Of a stretch of DNA of 64,000 bases, positions 27,933 through 37,986 are shown piece after piece. A program made the translations under genes and the position numbers. The notes under the pieces are model-generated. The model made no database searches. It was given only the letters and a program-made list of their open reading frames with translations, and was not told where the DNA came from. Source of the stretch: JBEKIK01 sp963845975 (GTDB taxonomy: Bacteria; Planctomycetota; Planctomycetia; Pirellulales; Thermoguttaceae). Location of the stretch: the NCBI GenBank assembly GCA_963845975.1, contig CAWJUD010000001.1:2542001-2606000 (forward strand), read 5' to 3'. Every line of letters begins with the position of its first letter. Position 1 is the first letter of the stretch.

Positions 27933-30754
27933 GTGAACCAGTTAAGTGAAATTGATAAGGGGTTGACCAAGAATAACTTTGAAGTATCTGCACAGCCGGC
28001 TCTCACCCCCTCACCCCCTGCCCCTCTCCCAAAGGGAGAGGAGAGCACGCGGACGACCGATACCGGCCCATCCACGCGCAACTATACGCTCTGCGGCATA
28101 GCACTGCTGATCGTGGTCCTTATCGCCACCGCGGTGAGTTGGCGGATGTATCCGCTGTTCATCGACACTTACTATCACATGGGCGTGATCGAGGGATTCT
28201 CCCAGGCCGGCGGCATTACCACGCGGGCCTTCTGGGAGTTGGCGCCCGGCGGGCGGGTCCACATTTATCCTCCCTCGCTGCACGTCATCGGATGCTTCTT
28301 ATCGCTCGTGGGCATGTCGCCGCGGACCTACATCACTCTGGTAAGCGCATTCTGCTATGCCGGCTGCCTGCTGACCACTTGGATATGGCTGCGGCGGATC
28401 ATCGGTGCGCGCTCGGCGCTCTTTGCTATTATCTTTCTGTGCGGACCGTACGGCTTTTTCTGGACGCAGGCGGCATTTACAGCCGTTGCGGGCCTCATGG
28501 TTCTGGCCCCGCTTGCCTTCCTGGCCCTGGAAACGGAGCATTTCCTTGCCTGCGGAGTCATTAATTTTATCGTGATAACCATGCACCCCATCGGACTTTT
28601 CCTGCCGCCGGCGCTGGTGATCAACACGCTCCTGCGTAGAAAAAAGATCATAGCGGGTTTGCTGGCGGCTTCGCTGCCCGTGGTCCTATACGGCCCGTGG
28701 CTGGCTCACATTTGGGCCAACCGAACGCTTTTGCCCAACAACCGCACGGGCGGCGAGATTTCCCTGGGCGGTTTCGGCGGCGGGGCGAATCTGGGCCTGT
28801 TCCTTGCGCCCTTGGCCCTGCTTTCCATCCCCTGGTTGATCGTGCGGCGGGGGCCGGCCTTGAGTTTGATAGGCGCACTTTTGGGCTTCGTCGTGGTGTT
28901 TCCCATGGGCTTTGGCGGCAGGTTTCTTTCCTTGAATATCCACTGGCCGCTTGCTTGTTTGGCGGGCTATGGGCTGGGAGAGTTCGTTCAATGGCTGGAG
29001 AGCGCGCTTCACTACGTATGGGCGCGCAAATTTTCTCCTTTGTTGTGGCTGGAGCCGCACTGGTCATGTATCCCGCAATCAATTCGCAAATGGGAAGGTT
29101 CATGGGCGGCGGCCCTCCGGGCGGACCGCAGGGTGGACCACCGGGCGGACCGCAAGCCGGAATTTCTACATGGACAAGATTGCGGGAGGAATTGCAATCG
29201 ATGCTTACTAATTGGCAATTCTCGGTCCAATCCGCCGCATTGCCGAAACTGTTTGACACATATTCGGGTGAAGGATCTAATCCGGCAATGGGACCCGGGC
29301 CGGGCGGAGGTGGCGGTGGGGGCGGTAGAGGATTGAATCGCCAAGCAAATGCCGGACCGCCAACAGGCACAGAACAAAATATGCAATCACCGCGCGGCGC
29401 GGGGCCGGAACAAGATACTGGACCGGGGCTTGCCGGGATGCAAGGACACGAGGATAGACCGGCACGTAATCCAAGCCCGGCAGACTTGGGCCCGGGAGGC
29501 ATGGGACAGGCAGACATGGGACCACCAGGCATGGGACGGGGAGGCATGGGGCAAGGATTTCAAATGGGTCGGGGCGGCATGATGGGGCAAGGCGGCATGG
29601 GGCGAGGCGGCATGATGGGACGCGGCGGTCGAGGCGGCGGCGGACCGGGCATGCCCGGCGGCATGGATAATATGCTAAGCAGCCCAGGCGCCGAAGATTT
29701 CATTAGCGCCGTCAAAGAAAATGTCCATCTTGGCGACGTGATCCACATCGACGATCCAATGGGAGGATCGCTCATTGTCGGAGTCACAGGCAGGTGGACA
29801 TCCAGCGGAATACTTCGCGACGTGCGGTCCGAGAACGGCCGGGCGCAGCCTAAGGACTGCGATTTCAAAGTGGTGCTCAGCCGCGGCATGGGCCCGGGCG
29901 GAGGAGGCGGATTTGGCGGGCGCGGCGGACAAATGTCATCTCAGGATCCGCCTTCCGGTTTCGAAAAGGTCTTTAATAACGAGTTCGGTTCGCTTTATCG
30001 AAATACCGCCAAGGTCGATCACCCTCGCCAACCGCTCAAACCCGACGTGAGCCTGCTGCTTCTTACAGTAATCGCAATCGTGGGATTTCTGTTGGTGTTG
30101 ATCGATTATCTCCCCGTTTCAATCAGGCATGCCCGTTCGGCAGCCGCTGCAATTGGCACGATCATAGTAGCCCTATGTTTCTTACCGCTGACGAACACGG
30201 CAATCGGCGAGCTTCGCAATCCGCCCTCGGTTTCGCGGGCGCAACTGGACGGTGGTCCTGGATTCGGCCCGCCTGGATTCGGCGGCCCTGGATTCGGCGG
30301 ACCTGGATTCGGCCCCGGACAATTCATCGCTCAGGCGTTTCTCCGGGAAGCGGATACGGACAAGAATGGAACGGTTTCTCTCGATGAGTTCCGCTCTCTG
30401 GCGGGGCACTGGTTTAAGGCTTGGGATACCAGCCGAAAAGGCTATTTGGAACTTAGCGCAGTTTCCAAGGGGCTGCAGTCGATCTTCGAGCAGTCGCCCG
30501 GACCGGACGGAAACATGCCGCCCATGGATGGACCGCCGGGATTTGGCCCGGGGGAGTTCCTTGCCCAGCGGATTTTCGCCGCCTGCGATTCCAATGGCGA
30601 CGGCAAACTAACACAAGAGGAAATGGTCGGGGCATTCGAGAAATGGTTCCGCGAGTGGGACGCGGGCTCGAAGGGCTCTTTGAACTCTGCGGCCCTGGGA
30701 AATGGGTTGCAGCGCATTCTAGGTTTCCCGCCGATGTTCGGCGCTGAGAATTGA
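27933..30754 (+). CDS. Polytopic membrane protein with Gly/Met-rich and EF-hand regions, one frameshift
   Basis: About 940 residues across one missing base near 29018. The first 380 residues hold roughly ten hydrophobic helices with FIDTYYHMG and WELAPGGRVHIYPPSLH near the start, a layout like GT-C glycosyltransferases. A long Gly/Met/Pro-rich segment (29100-29660) follows, then a beta-type segment around HLGDVIHIDDPMGGSL, two further membrane helices (about 30040-30200) and two EF-hand loops, DTDKNGTVSLDEF and DSNGDGKLTQEE, in the C-terminal 150 residues. GTG start 7 bases after the fusion gene. I cannot assign an activity; a lipid-linked glycan or surface role is inferred from the neighbours. 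Confidence 0.62.
28000..28046. repeat. CCCTCTCCC palindromic repeat inside coding sequence
   Basis: CTCACCCCC direct units followed by CCTCTCCC (28023-28030), AAA, GGGAGAGG (28034-28041). It encodes LTPSPPAPLPKGEES in the N-terminal cytoplasmic part of the membrane protein, the known translation of this dispersed repeat type. Confidence 0.75.
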
Positions 30755-30979
30755 ACCGAAACAAACTCCTTGAACGGGTGCAATAAACTTGTTTGTATAG
30801 CATCTTAATAAAATAGCAAGTGCGTAACGAATCATTACGGCTATTCAATTAACATCCGGAATACCGACATTTTAATGGATTTTTTGGGGATGTTTTGGTA
30901 CAAAGGACTCATCCTGTTTTAATCCGGACCAGTTTCACAGCTCGTCGCGATCCTGTTTTGACAACAAGGAAGACAACTT

Positions 30980-32545
30980 ATGATTTGCAACGTCTTAGCG
31001 AGGGGTTTATTCACGTTGTTGTTGGCCGGCTCGATGATATGCGCCGCGCAAGCGGACGTGTTCAACATGCCCAACGGATTAACCGATTTGAATATTGTCA
31101 CGGTGGGCGACGCGGGCAACGCGTCCGACACGCGTTATAATCCATCCGGTTACGGCGCGGTGGCTCAGCCGTACGGCATGGGCCAGTTCGAGGTCACGGC
31201 CGGGCAGTATGCGCAATTTCTGAATGCCACGGCCGCCTCGGACACCTACGGCTTGTATGATCCGGCCATGGGCGATACGAGCGGATCGGCGGTGGGCTGC
31301 GATATTCAACGCACCGGCAATCCAGGCAGTTACAGTTACAGCGTGGCTTCCGACTGGGCGGATCGTCCGGTTAATTTTATCACCTGGGGCAACGCTGCCC
31401 GGTTCTGCAATTGGTTGACCAACGGCCAACGAACCGGGGCGGAAGGTCCGGCGACAACAGAGGACGGATCGTATTCTCTCAACGGCGCCACGACCAATTC
31501 CGCTTTGATGGCGGTAACGCGCAAGGCAGGCGCGCGATACTATATCCCCAACGAGAACGAATGGTACAAAGCGGCGTATTATGTCGGCGGCGGGACGAAT
31601 GCGGGCTACTGGACATATCCGACAAAGAGCAATTCCCCGCCGAGCAATACATTGATCACTCCCGATCCGGGGAACCACGCGAATTTTCACGACAGCACCG
31701 GCGGCGGCAGCAATACCATCGATTACCCCTATTATCGAACCGAAGCGGGCGACTTTGAAAAGTCGGCAAGTGCATACGGAACTTACGATCAGGGCGGGAA
31801 CGTGTGGGAATGGAACGAAACGGCGACGTCGACCACGTCGCGGGGCCAGCGCGGCGGAGGGTTCCAAACCGCGGCAAACACTTTAGCGGCATCCTGGCGG
31901 GTGGGCGACAATGCGGTCATCGATTCCGATCACGTGGGTTTTCGCGTGGCTTGCGTTCCCGAATTGCTGCCATTGGACTGGAAGGGCGCCGCTTCAACCG
32001 ACTGGGGCGCGGGGGCGAACTGGAGCCTGAACACGGTGGTGCCGGGCATCGCCGGCAGCAAGGTCAGTTTCGGCAACGAGTTATCATCGAATAACGTGGT
32101 GGACATGAAAACCGCCGCTCGCACGGTGGGCAGCATTGCCTTTTCAGCCGGCACGAGCACCACGATTCAAAGCACGGGAGGATTCAGCCTCACTTTGGAT
32201 AACAACGGCAGTAGTTCCACTATTAGCGTGTTAGGGACGCATTTCGTTAATGTCCCGGTGATTCTGAATAATGACTTGGATTTCAGCGGCCCGGGAACGC
32301 TGGATTTATCCGGCGGCATCAGCGGCGATCACACGGTGAATGTAATCAGCGGCAATCTTACGGTAAAAAGCATCGAGGCCGGCGGGCTGAGCATCGGCAG
32401 CGGGGCGATAGTGACAATTCTGCCCATTCCCGGCGGTCCATCGGGCAGATCTATCGTTCCCGTCCCCGAACCTAGCGCATTGGTGTTGTTGGGGCTGGCT
32501 GCAATGTGTCTGCCGCCGCTTTTGTGGCGGCGAAAAGGGCGTTAA
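30980..32545 (+). CDS. SUMF1-type protein with PEP-CTERM tail
   Basis: A 521-residue exported protein. A signal peptide (LLLAGSMICAAQA) leads to a formylglycine-generating-enzyme-like domain (about 45-325): YGMGQFEVTAGQYAQFLNA, NWLTNGQ, YIPNENEWYKAAYY, DQGGNVWEWNE and HVGFRVA. The second part is a beta-rich Gly/Asn/Ser repeat region of autotransporter-like strands. The end VPEPSALVLLGLAAM plus RRKGR is a PEP-CTERM sorting signal for exosortase processing. The catalytic Cys pair of true sulfatase activators is not evident, so it is more likely a surface protein using the fold than an activator. Confidence 0.87.
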   Translation: MICNVLARGLFTLLLAGSMICAAQADVFNMPNGLTDLNIVTVGDAGNASDTRYNPSGYGAVAQPYGMGQFEVTAGQYAQFLNATAASDTYGLYDPAMGDTSGSAVGCDIQRTGNPGSYSYSVASDWADRPVNFITWGNAARFCNWLTNGQRTGAEGPATTEDGSYSLNGATTNSALMAVTRKAGARYYIPNENEWYKAAYYVGGGTNAGYWTYPTKSNSPPSNTLITPDPGNHANFHDSTGGGSNTIDYPYYRTEAGDFEKSASAYGTYDQGGNVWEWNETATSTTSRGQRGGGFQTAANTLAASWRVGDNAVIDSDHVGFRVACVPELLPLDWKGAASTDWGAGANWSLNTVVPGIAGSKVSFGNELSSNNVVDMKTAARTVGSIAFSAGTSTTIQSTGGFSLTLDNNGSSSTISVLGTHFVNVPVILNNDLDFSGPGTLDLSGGISGDHTVNVISGNLTVKSIEAGGLSIGSGAIVTILPIPGGPSGRSIVPVPEPSALVLLGLAAMCLPPLLWRRKGR

Positions 32546-32615
32546 TGTTATCGAAAATTGGTTTTTATCGAATAAAGATTGGCACTTTTTTATGATTTAG
32601 ACAGGAGAGTCGCTT

Positions 32616-35600
32616 ATGGCCTCTTTTTTCCCCTCGTTGCGGCGGCTTGCCAAGGAGTTTTATTCCGGCAAAAAAAGAAAAAAACATCGTTTGACGCCCA
32701 CGAGAAGGCTTGTCTCGGAGGCGCTTGAATCGCGGGACTATTTAAGCGGCATCTCTTTGACCAACGACCTTTGGACCAACTTGGGCCCTGCGCCCGTGCG
32801 CGTTGGAGTAACCGGCGAGTTTTCCGGCAGGGTAATGGCATTGGCGGCCCATCGCACCGATCCGAACACCGTGTATTTGGGCAGCGATACGGGAGGGGTG
32901 TGGAAAACCACCGACAGCGGACAGACCTGGCGCTATATTTCCGCATCGTTCACGACCAACACCATCGGCGCCGTCGCCGTCGATCCGGTCGATGCGAACA
33001 CAGTCTACGTAGCCACCGGCAACTGGATATCGGGCGACGGCCGCGGCATATTCAAGTCGATCGACGGAGGGAATACTTGGACCCAAATGGGGCCGAGCTG
33101 GGGATGGGTTTCCACGCTAATTGTTAATCCCTATAGCAGCAACACGATGTTTGTCGCGGCCAGCGACGGCGTGTATAAATCGACAAACGGCGGGGTGAGT
33201 TGGACCAACTACTTGTCCGGGGGCGGCTATTTCGATTTAGTGATGGATCCGACCAATCCCAACGTCCTTTACGCCTCGGGCGCAGGCGCACAAGGGGTCT
33301 ATAAGAGCGTCAACGGGGGCACGACCTGGACGCAACTTGCCAATGCACCGCACGGCGGCGCCGAGGGCGGCGCGTTTATTGCCATTGCCCCCAGCAATCC
33401 CAGCCGGCTGATCGTTACGTATTGGAACGACGGCACGGGCGTATCCAACGATTATATTACAAACGACAGCGGCAATACCTGGACCGTCATGAGCGGCGTT
33501 TCGACCTATGGCGGCATGTCGAACGTGATGTTCGATCCCAACAATGCCAATATCGCTTACATGGGTTCCACCTGGCCGTTCCTTGAAACCATGGACGGCG
33601 GCGCCACCTGGCACGAAATTGAAAACAATTACGACGGAACCCACGATACCCACTGGGACCATCACGGTTGGACTTTCGACGCGGCCGGGCGTTTATGGGA
33701 AGGCAACGATCACGGCGTATCCATTCTCGACAATAATATATACGGCCAGCAGCATTGGACCGAAGCCAGCGGCAATATCGCCGACACGCTGATGGGGCGA
33801 ATCGCCCTTGATCCCTCGAACCGCGACATCGCCTATGCCGGTTTCCAGGACAACGGCACGGTGAAGTTCACCGGTTCCATGCGCTGGACGAACGTTATGG
33901 GAGGCGACGGCGAGCAGACGCTAGTAAATCCGCTTACTCCTTCCACCATATATGCGTCTTACCAGCTTTTCGGCATCCAGCGTTCCACGGACGGCGGCAA
34001 AACGTGGACTTTTTTGGCCGATACCGCGCATGGCTTCGGGGCCAACGAAACGGTGGAGTGGAACATGCCCAACCGCCTCGATCCCTCGAATCCCAATCGG
34101 GTTCTTGTGCCCACCACCATGGTTTATCAAAGTCTCGATGGGGGCGACCATTTCACGGCCATCAGCACCCCGAACGTGAACGGCTGGAATTCCACGGGCA
34201 CGATCCGGGCGTTGGCGATCGCGCCCACCGATTCGAACACCATCTTTGCCGCCACCTCCGACGGCCTGGAGTATACCCATAACAACGGAGCGACGTGGAC
34301 CACGCTGAAAATTTCCGGAGTGACTACGCTGGTTTCCGACATCGCCTTTGATCCGGCCAATAACAATACGGTGTACATCGTGCGCGACCAGACGAGCGGC
34401 AACATGGTATCCCGCTCGCTGGACGGCGGCGCTACCTGGACAAACCTCACCGGCAACCTTCCCCTCTCGCGCGTAAATGCGATTGCCATAGATCCGCTGA
34501 CCGGAACGATCTTCGTGGGCATGAACTTCGGTCTGTATGCCTCGATGAACGGCGGCACGACCTGGTTCCGTTACAACATGAACATGCCCAACAACCTGCG
34601 GTACTTAGACCTGGAAGTTCAGCCGGGACTGAACGTCGTGGCCGCCGGTTCATTCTCGCAGGGTTTATGGGAATTGTCGTTCCCCTTGAGCGGCTCGTGG
34701 AACATGGATGGCGGCTACGACATCACCGATAACGGCAATAATCTTTCCTTCGTCAACAACCCGACGTTTGCCCCCGGCATTCTCGGCGACGCCCTGGCTC
34801 TCAACGGAACCAATCAATACGCCCAAACCTCCGCTTCCGTGCTCGATACCAGCAAGCCGTTTACGGTTTCGGGCTGGTTTTACTGGGATGGTTCCAGCGG
34901 CACGCAGACCGCAATCAGCCAGGACGGCAACACAAGCTCGGGCTTTTATTTGCAGAAGCTGGACGACGGTCACTTTGCCTTTTCCATGCCCGCCAGCGAC
35001 GGAAGCGCCAGCATTATCAAGGCGGAATGGACGACCACGCCCACGGCCAATACCTGGTATCAACTCACCGGCGTTTATACCGGTTCCGCGATTAAGCTTT
35101 ATGTGAACGGCCAACAGGTGGCCAGCACCGCTTATTCCAGCGGATTCGCCACGACCGGGGCGATGGTTATCGGCGCCGGGAAAGCATCGGGCGCACGCTC
35201 GGGATACTGGAGCGGGAGTATCGATCAGGTGCGGGTTTTCAGCGGTGCCTTGCGCGACAGCGCTATCGCCGACCTCTACAATTCCTCGCGCCTGCCGCAG
35301 GCCTGGGCAGGACAGGATCTAGGCGCTCCGGGCCTGGCAGGCGCCGCGACCTTCGATGGCACTACCTGGACCATTAGCGGGAGCGGGGCGGATATATCGG
35401 GCACTTCCGACCAGTTCCAGTTCGCCTCCGAATCGATGCTCGGCGACGGAAGCATCATCGCCAAAGTCACGAGCATGCAAAACACCGATCCCTTGGCTAA
35501 AGCGGGATTGATGTGGCGCGACAGCACCCGCGCCGACGCCTCGTTCGCCTACGTGGCGGTTACTCCCGGCAGCGGCGTGCAATTTGTGTGGCGAACCGGC

Positions 35601-37547
35601 ACCGGGGTGGCGGCAACCTCAACCACTGTAACGGGCATTACTTCGCCTATATGGCTGAAATTGACCAGGACCGGCAAATCGTTTTCGGCCTACTACTCGA
35701 CCAACGGCACAACTTGGATTCAAATCGGCACTGCCCAGACCATCAGCGGAATGGGGACCTTTTCCCGCGTTGGCCTGGCCGTTACCTCGCACAACAATGC
35801 TTCGCTGTGCCAGGCAACTTTTACGAATGCGGCCGTATTGACCAGCACTTTTTCCGATCTGGATATCGGTACTCCGGGCGTGGGCGGCACGGCCGTTTCC
35901 AACGGCAATCAATGGACGGTTATCGGGGGCGGGGCGGACATATCGGGCGCCTCGGACCAGTTTAATTTCGCATCCAGCAATTTCGCCACCAACGGCGCCT
36001 TGATCGCGCAGGTCGACGGCATGCAAAGCACCGATCCTTGGGCCAAGGCCGGGGTCATGTTCCGCCAGACTACCGCGGCCAACAGCGCATTTGCCATGGT
36101 CGCCGTGACGCCCGGCAACGGCGTCATTTTCCAATGGCGAACGACCGCGGGAGGGACCGCTGGTTATACGCAAGTCGCCGGTATCGGCAGTTCAATCTGG
36201 GTCAAGGTCGCCCGCAGCGGCAATTCCTTCAGCGGATATTATTCGACCGAAGGCACAAATTGGATGCAGATCGGCAATTCGGTAACCATCACCATGACCA
36301 CGAGCATTCGCGCGGGCATGGCGGTCAGCGGGCATAATAACGCCGCGGCCTGCTCGGCCACGTTCGCGAATGTCGCCCTGGGCGAAGCCCTCGGACCCGC
36401 CGGGGCATGGTTGGGCGAAGGCAATGGAACGGACTCCTCGGGCAACGCAAACACGCTGGCGCTGCAAAACGGCGCCGGTTATGTACCAAGCGACACCGGT
36501 TTTGGGACGCGGGCCTTCAGGCTCAACGGCAAAAATCAGTACGATCAGACGTCCGGGAGCATGATCGATACGACCAAGGCCTTCACGGTATCGGCCTGGG
36601 TCTACTGGAACGGCCAAACGGGCACCTGCTCGATCGTATCGCAAAACGGCGCGAATGTCCCCGCTTTCTTCCTGGAAAAAAATGCCGACGGATATTTCAA
36701 GTTTGGCATGTATGCCTCGGACAGCAACTCGGCGGTCGTGGTCAGGGCGTCATGGGCCACCAAGCCTACTCCTGACACCTGGTATCACCTGGCGGGCGTA
36801 TTTACGGGAACGAGCGTCAGGCTTTACGTAAATGGAGCGTATGTCGCATCGGCCACGGTAACGGGGAAATTTTCGGCCGCGGGACCGTTTACGGTCGGCG
36901 CCGCTAAATCGGCCGGCGCGTTGGCGAATTTCTTTGGCGGCAAAATCGACGACGTGGCGGTTTATTCCTATGCCCTTTCGGATGTGGGCGTTAAAGCCAT
37001 TTACAGCAATTACGGCGAGCCAGCCGGCGTGGATTTCGGCGCTCCGCCGTCGAGCATGAACCCATCTTTGAAAGATCTGATTAACGCCGAGCTGGGCCCG
37101 GAACCGGCTTTCGAGCAGGGCCGCATAGAGCCGGACGAGGCCTTGATGGAAGAATACGCGGTCGAGGGCATGCGCCAAGCGGTTATCGACGAAATCCATC
37201 AGTGGGAACTCAACGTGCCTAAATACGACCGCTTCTTCAACTGGCTGGAAAACAAAGTCGAGGTTATGGAAAGCGAGGAGAAGTTCGAGGAACTCTACGA
37301 AAAACTTGAGGACTTCAGCATAACTCTCACTCGCCGCGACCTCGGCGAAATCCGCAAAATAGTTTTCGCCAAGGAAGATACCGATGCGGAAGGAACCGGC
37401 AGCCTCGATGCCAATACGCTTGATTCCCCTTCCCATAAGAACTCGCTTGCCGCGAATGCCAAGTCCGACCTGCTGGAGTTCGACGCAGACATGCTTTCGG
37501 ATATAAGCGGCCGGAAGTTTTGGCATAAGCACAAAATGCACGCTTAA
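32616..37547 (+). CDS. Giant Asp-box (BNR) / LamG surface protein
   Basis: 1643 residues. The N-terminus has RRLVSEALESRDYLSG, close to the planctomycete LEPR-XLL-type export motif. Residues to about 690 hold around eleven Asp-boxes (TDSGQTWRY, SIDGGNTWT, STDGGKTWTF and others), the pattern of sialidase/VPS10-like beta-propellers. A LamG domain (about 695-890), two DUF1349-like beta-sandwich modules (about 898-1257, both with GADISG and KAG-MWR-type motifs), a second LamG domain and an acidic, helical 165-residue tail follow. It probably binds or degrades glycans at the cell surface. There is no PEP-CTERM tail. Catalytic identity cannot be proven from the repeats. Confidence 0.82.
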   Translation: MASFFPSLRRLAKEFYSGKKRKKHRLTPTRRLVSEALESRDYLSGISLTNDLWTNLGPAPVRVGVTGEFSGRVMALAAHRTDPNTVYLGSDTGGVWKTTDSGQTWRYISASFTTNTIGAVAVDPVDANTVYVATGNWISGDGRGIFKSIDGGNTWTQMGPSWGWVSTLIVNPYSSNTMFVAASDGVYKSTNGGVSWTNYLSGGGYFDLVMDPTNPNVLYASGAGAQGVYKSVNGGTTWTQLANAPHGGAEGGAFIAIAPSNPSRLIVTYWNDGTGVSNDYITNDSGNTWTVMSGVSTYGGMSNVMFDPNNANIAYMGSTWPFLETMDGGATWHEIENNYDGTHDTHWDHHGWTFDAAGRLWEGNDHGVSILDNNIYGQQHWTEASGNIADTLMGRIALDPSNRDIAYAGFQDNGTVKFTGSMRWTNVMGGDGEQTLVNPLTPSTIYASYQLFGIQRSTDGGKTWTFLADTAHGFGANETVEWNMPNRLDPSNPNRVLVPTTMVYQSLDGGDHFTAISTPNVNGWNSTGTIRALAIAPTDSNTIFAATSDGLEYTHNNGATWTTLKISGVTTLVSDIAFDPANNNTVYIVRDQTSGNMVSRSLDGGATWTNLTGNLPLSRVNAIAIDPLTGTIFVGMNFGLYASMNGGTTWFRYNMNMPNNLRYLDLEVQPGLNVVAAGSFSQGLWELSFPLSGSWNMDGGYDITDNGNNLSFVNNPTFAPGILGDALALNGTNQYAQTSASVLDTSKPFTVSGWFYWDGSSGTQTAISQDGNTSSGFYLQKLDDGHFAFSMPASDGSASIIKAEWTTTPTANTWYQLTGVYTGSAIKLYVNGQQVASTAYSSGFATTGAMVIGAGKASGARSGYWSGSIDQVRVFSGALRDSAIADLYNSSRLPQAWAGQDLGAPGLAGAATFDGTTWTISGSGADISGTSDQFQFASESMLGDGSIIAKVTSMQNTDPLAKAGLMWRDSTRADASFAYVAVTPGSGVQFVWRTGTGVAATSTTVTGITSPIWLKLTRTGKSFSAYYSTNGTTWIQIGTAQTISGMGTFSRVGLAVTSHNNASLCQATFTNAAVLTSTFSDLDIGTPGVGGTAVSNGNQWTVIGGGADISGASDQFNFASSNFATNGALIAQVDGMQSTDPWAKAGVMFRQTTAANSAFAMVAVTPGNGVIFQWRTTAGGTAGYTQVAGIGSSIWVKVARSGNSFSGYYSTEGTNWMQIGNSVTITMTTSIRAGMAVSGHNNAAACSATFANVALGEALGPAGAWLGEGNGTDSSGNANTLALQNGAGYVPSDTGFGTRAFRLNGKNQYDQTSGSMIDTTKAFTVSAWVYWNGQTGTCSIVSQNGANVPAFFLEKNADGYFKFGMYASDSNSAVVVRASWATKPTPDTWYHLAGVFTGTSVRLYVNGAYVASATVTGKFSAAGPFTVGAAKSAGALANFFGGKIDDVAVYSYALSDVGVKAIYSNYGEPAGVDFGAPPSSMNPSLKDLINAELGPEPAFEQGRIEPDEALMEEYAVEGMRQAVIDEIHQWELNVPKYDRFFNWLENKVEVMESEEKFEELYEKLEDFSITLTRRDLGEIRKIVFAKEDTDAEGTGSLDANTLDSPSHKNSLAANAKSDLLEFDADMLSDISGRKFWHKHKMHA

Positions 37548-37986
37548 ACTGCATAGGAACTCTATTATACCCACCCCTGGGATGGGATTAGGGTTAGGGC
37601 AAAATGCACTATTATTTACTCTCCACCGCCAATCTCCTCTAAGAAAGCGGTTTTATTAGAGATCCGTATGGAGTTTTACAAATTGCTTCTTGCTCCGGGC
37701 GCCGGGTTGGAAGGCGCGGTTCCGTATCGATCGGCAGCCCAGCCCGCGGGCGAAGCAGCAACCGGCGATCAGGCAAATCCAGGCAACATGATCGTCGAAA
37801 TCGCTGCCGATGACGTTAGTCATGTTATTTAAGAAAACTGTGGACAAATCGCTGTATTTTTGTTATAATCGGCGGCGGCGGTGAAAATATCTGCTGATGG
37901 GTGGTCCGTTTTTCGCACGGATTTCCACCAAAGCAGTTCTTTGTGTGTTCAATGACGAGGGTTTTCTTACTAAGGGGGAAATCATT
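37548..37986. other. Intergenic, leader of GH127 gene
   Basis: No gene I can support. Contains GGGATGGGATTAGGGTTAGGG near 37577 and a ribosome binding site (AAGGGGGAA) before the GH127 start. The coding frame of the GH127 gene is open upstream to 37897, but the family start fits 37987. Confidence 0.5.
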
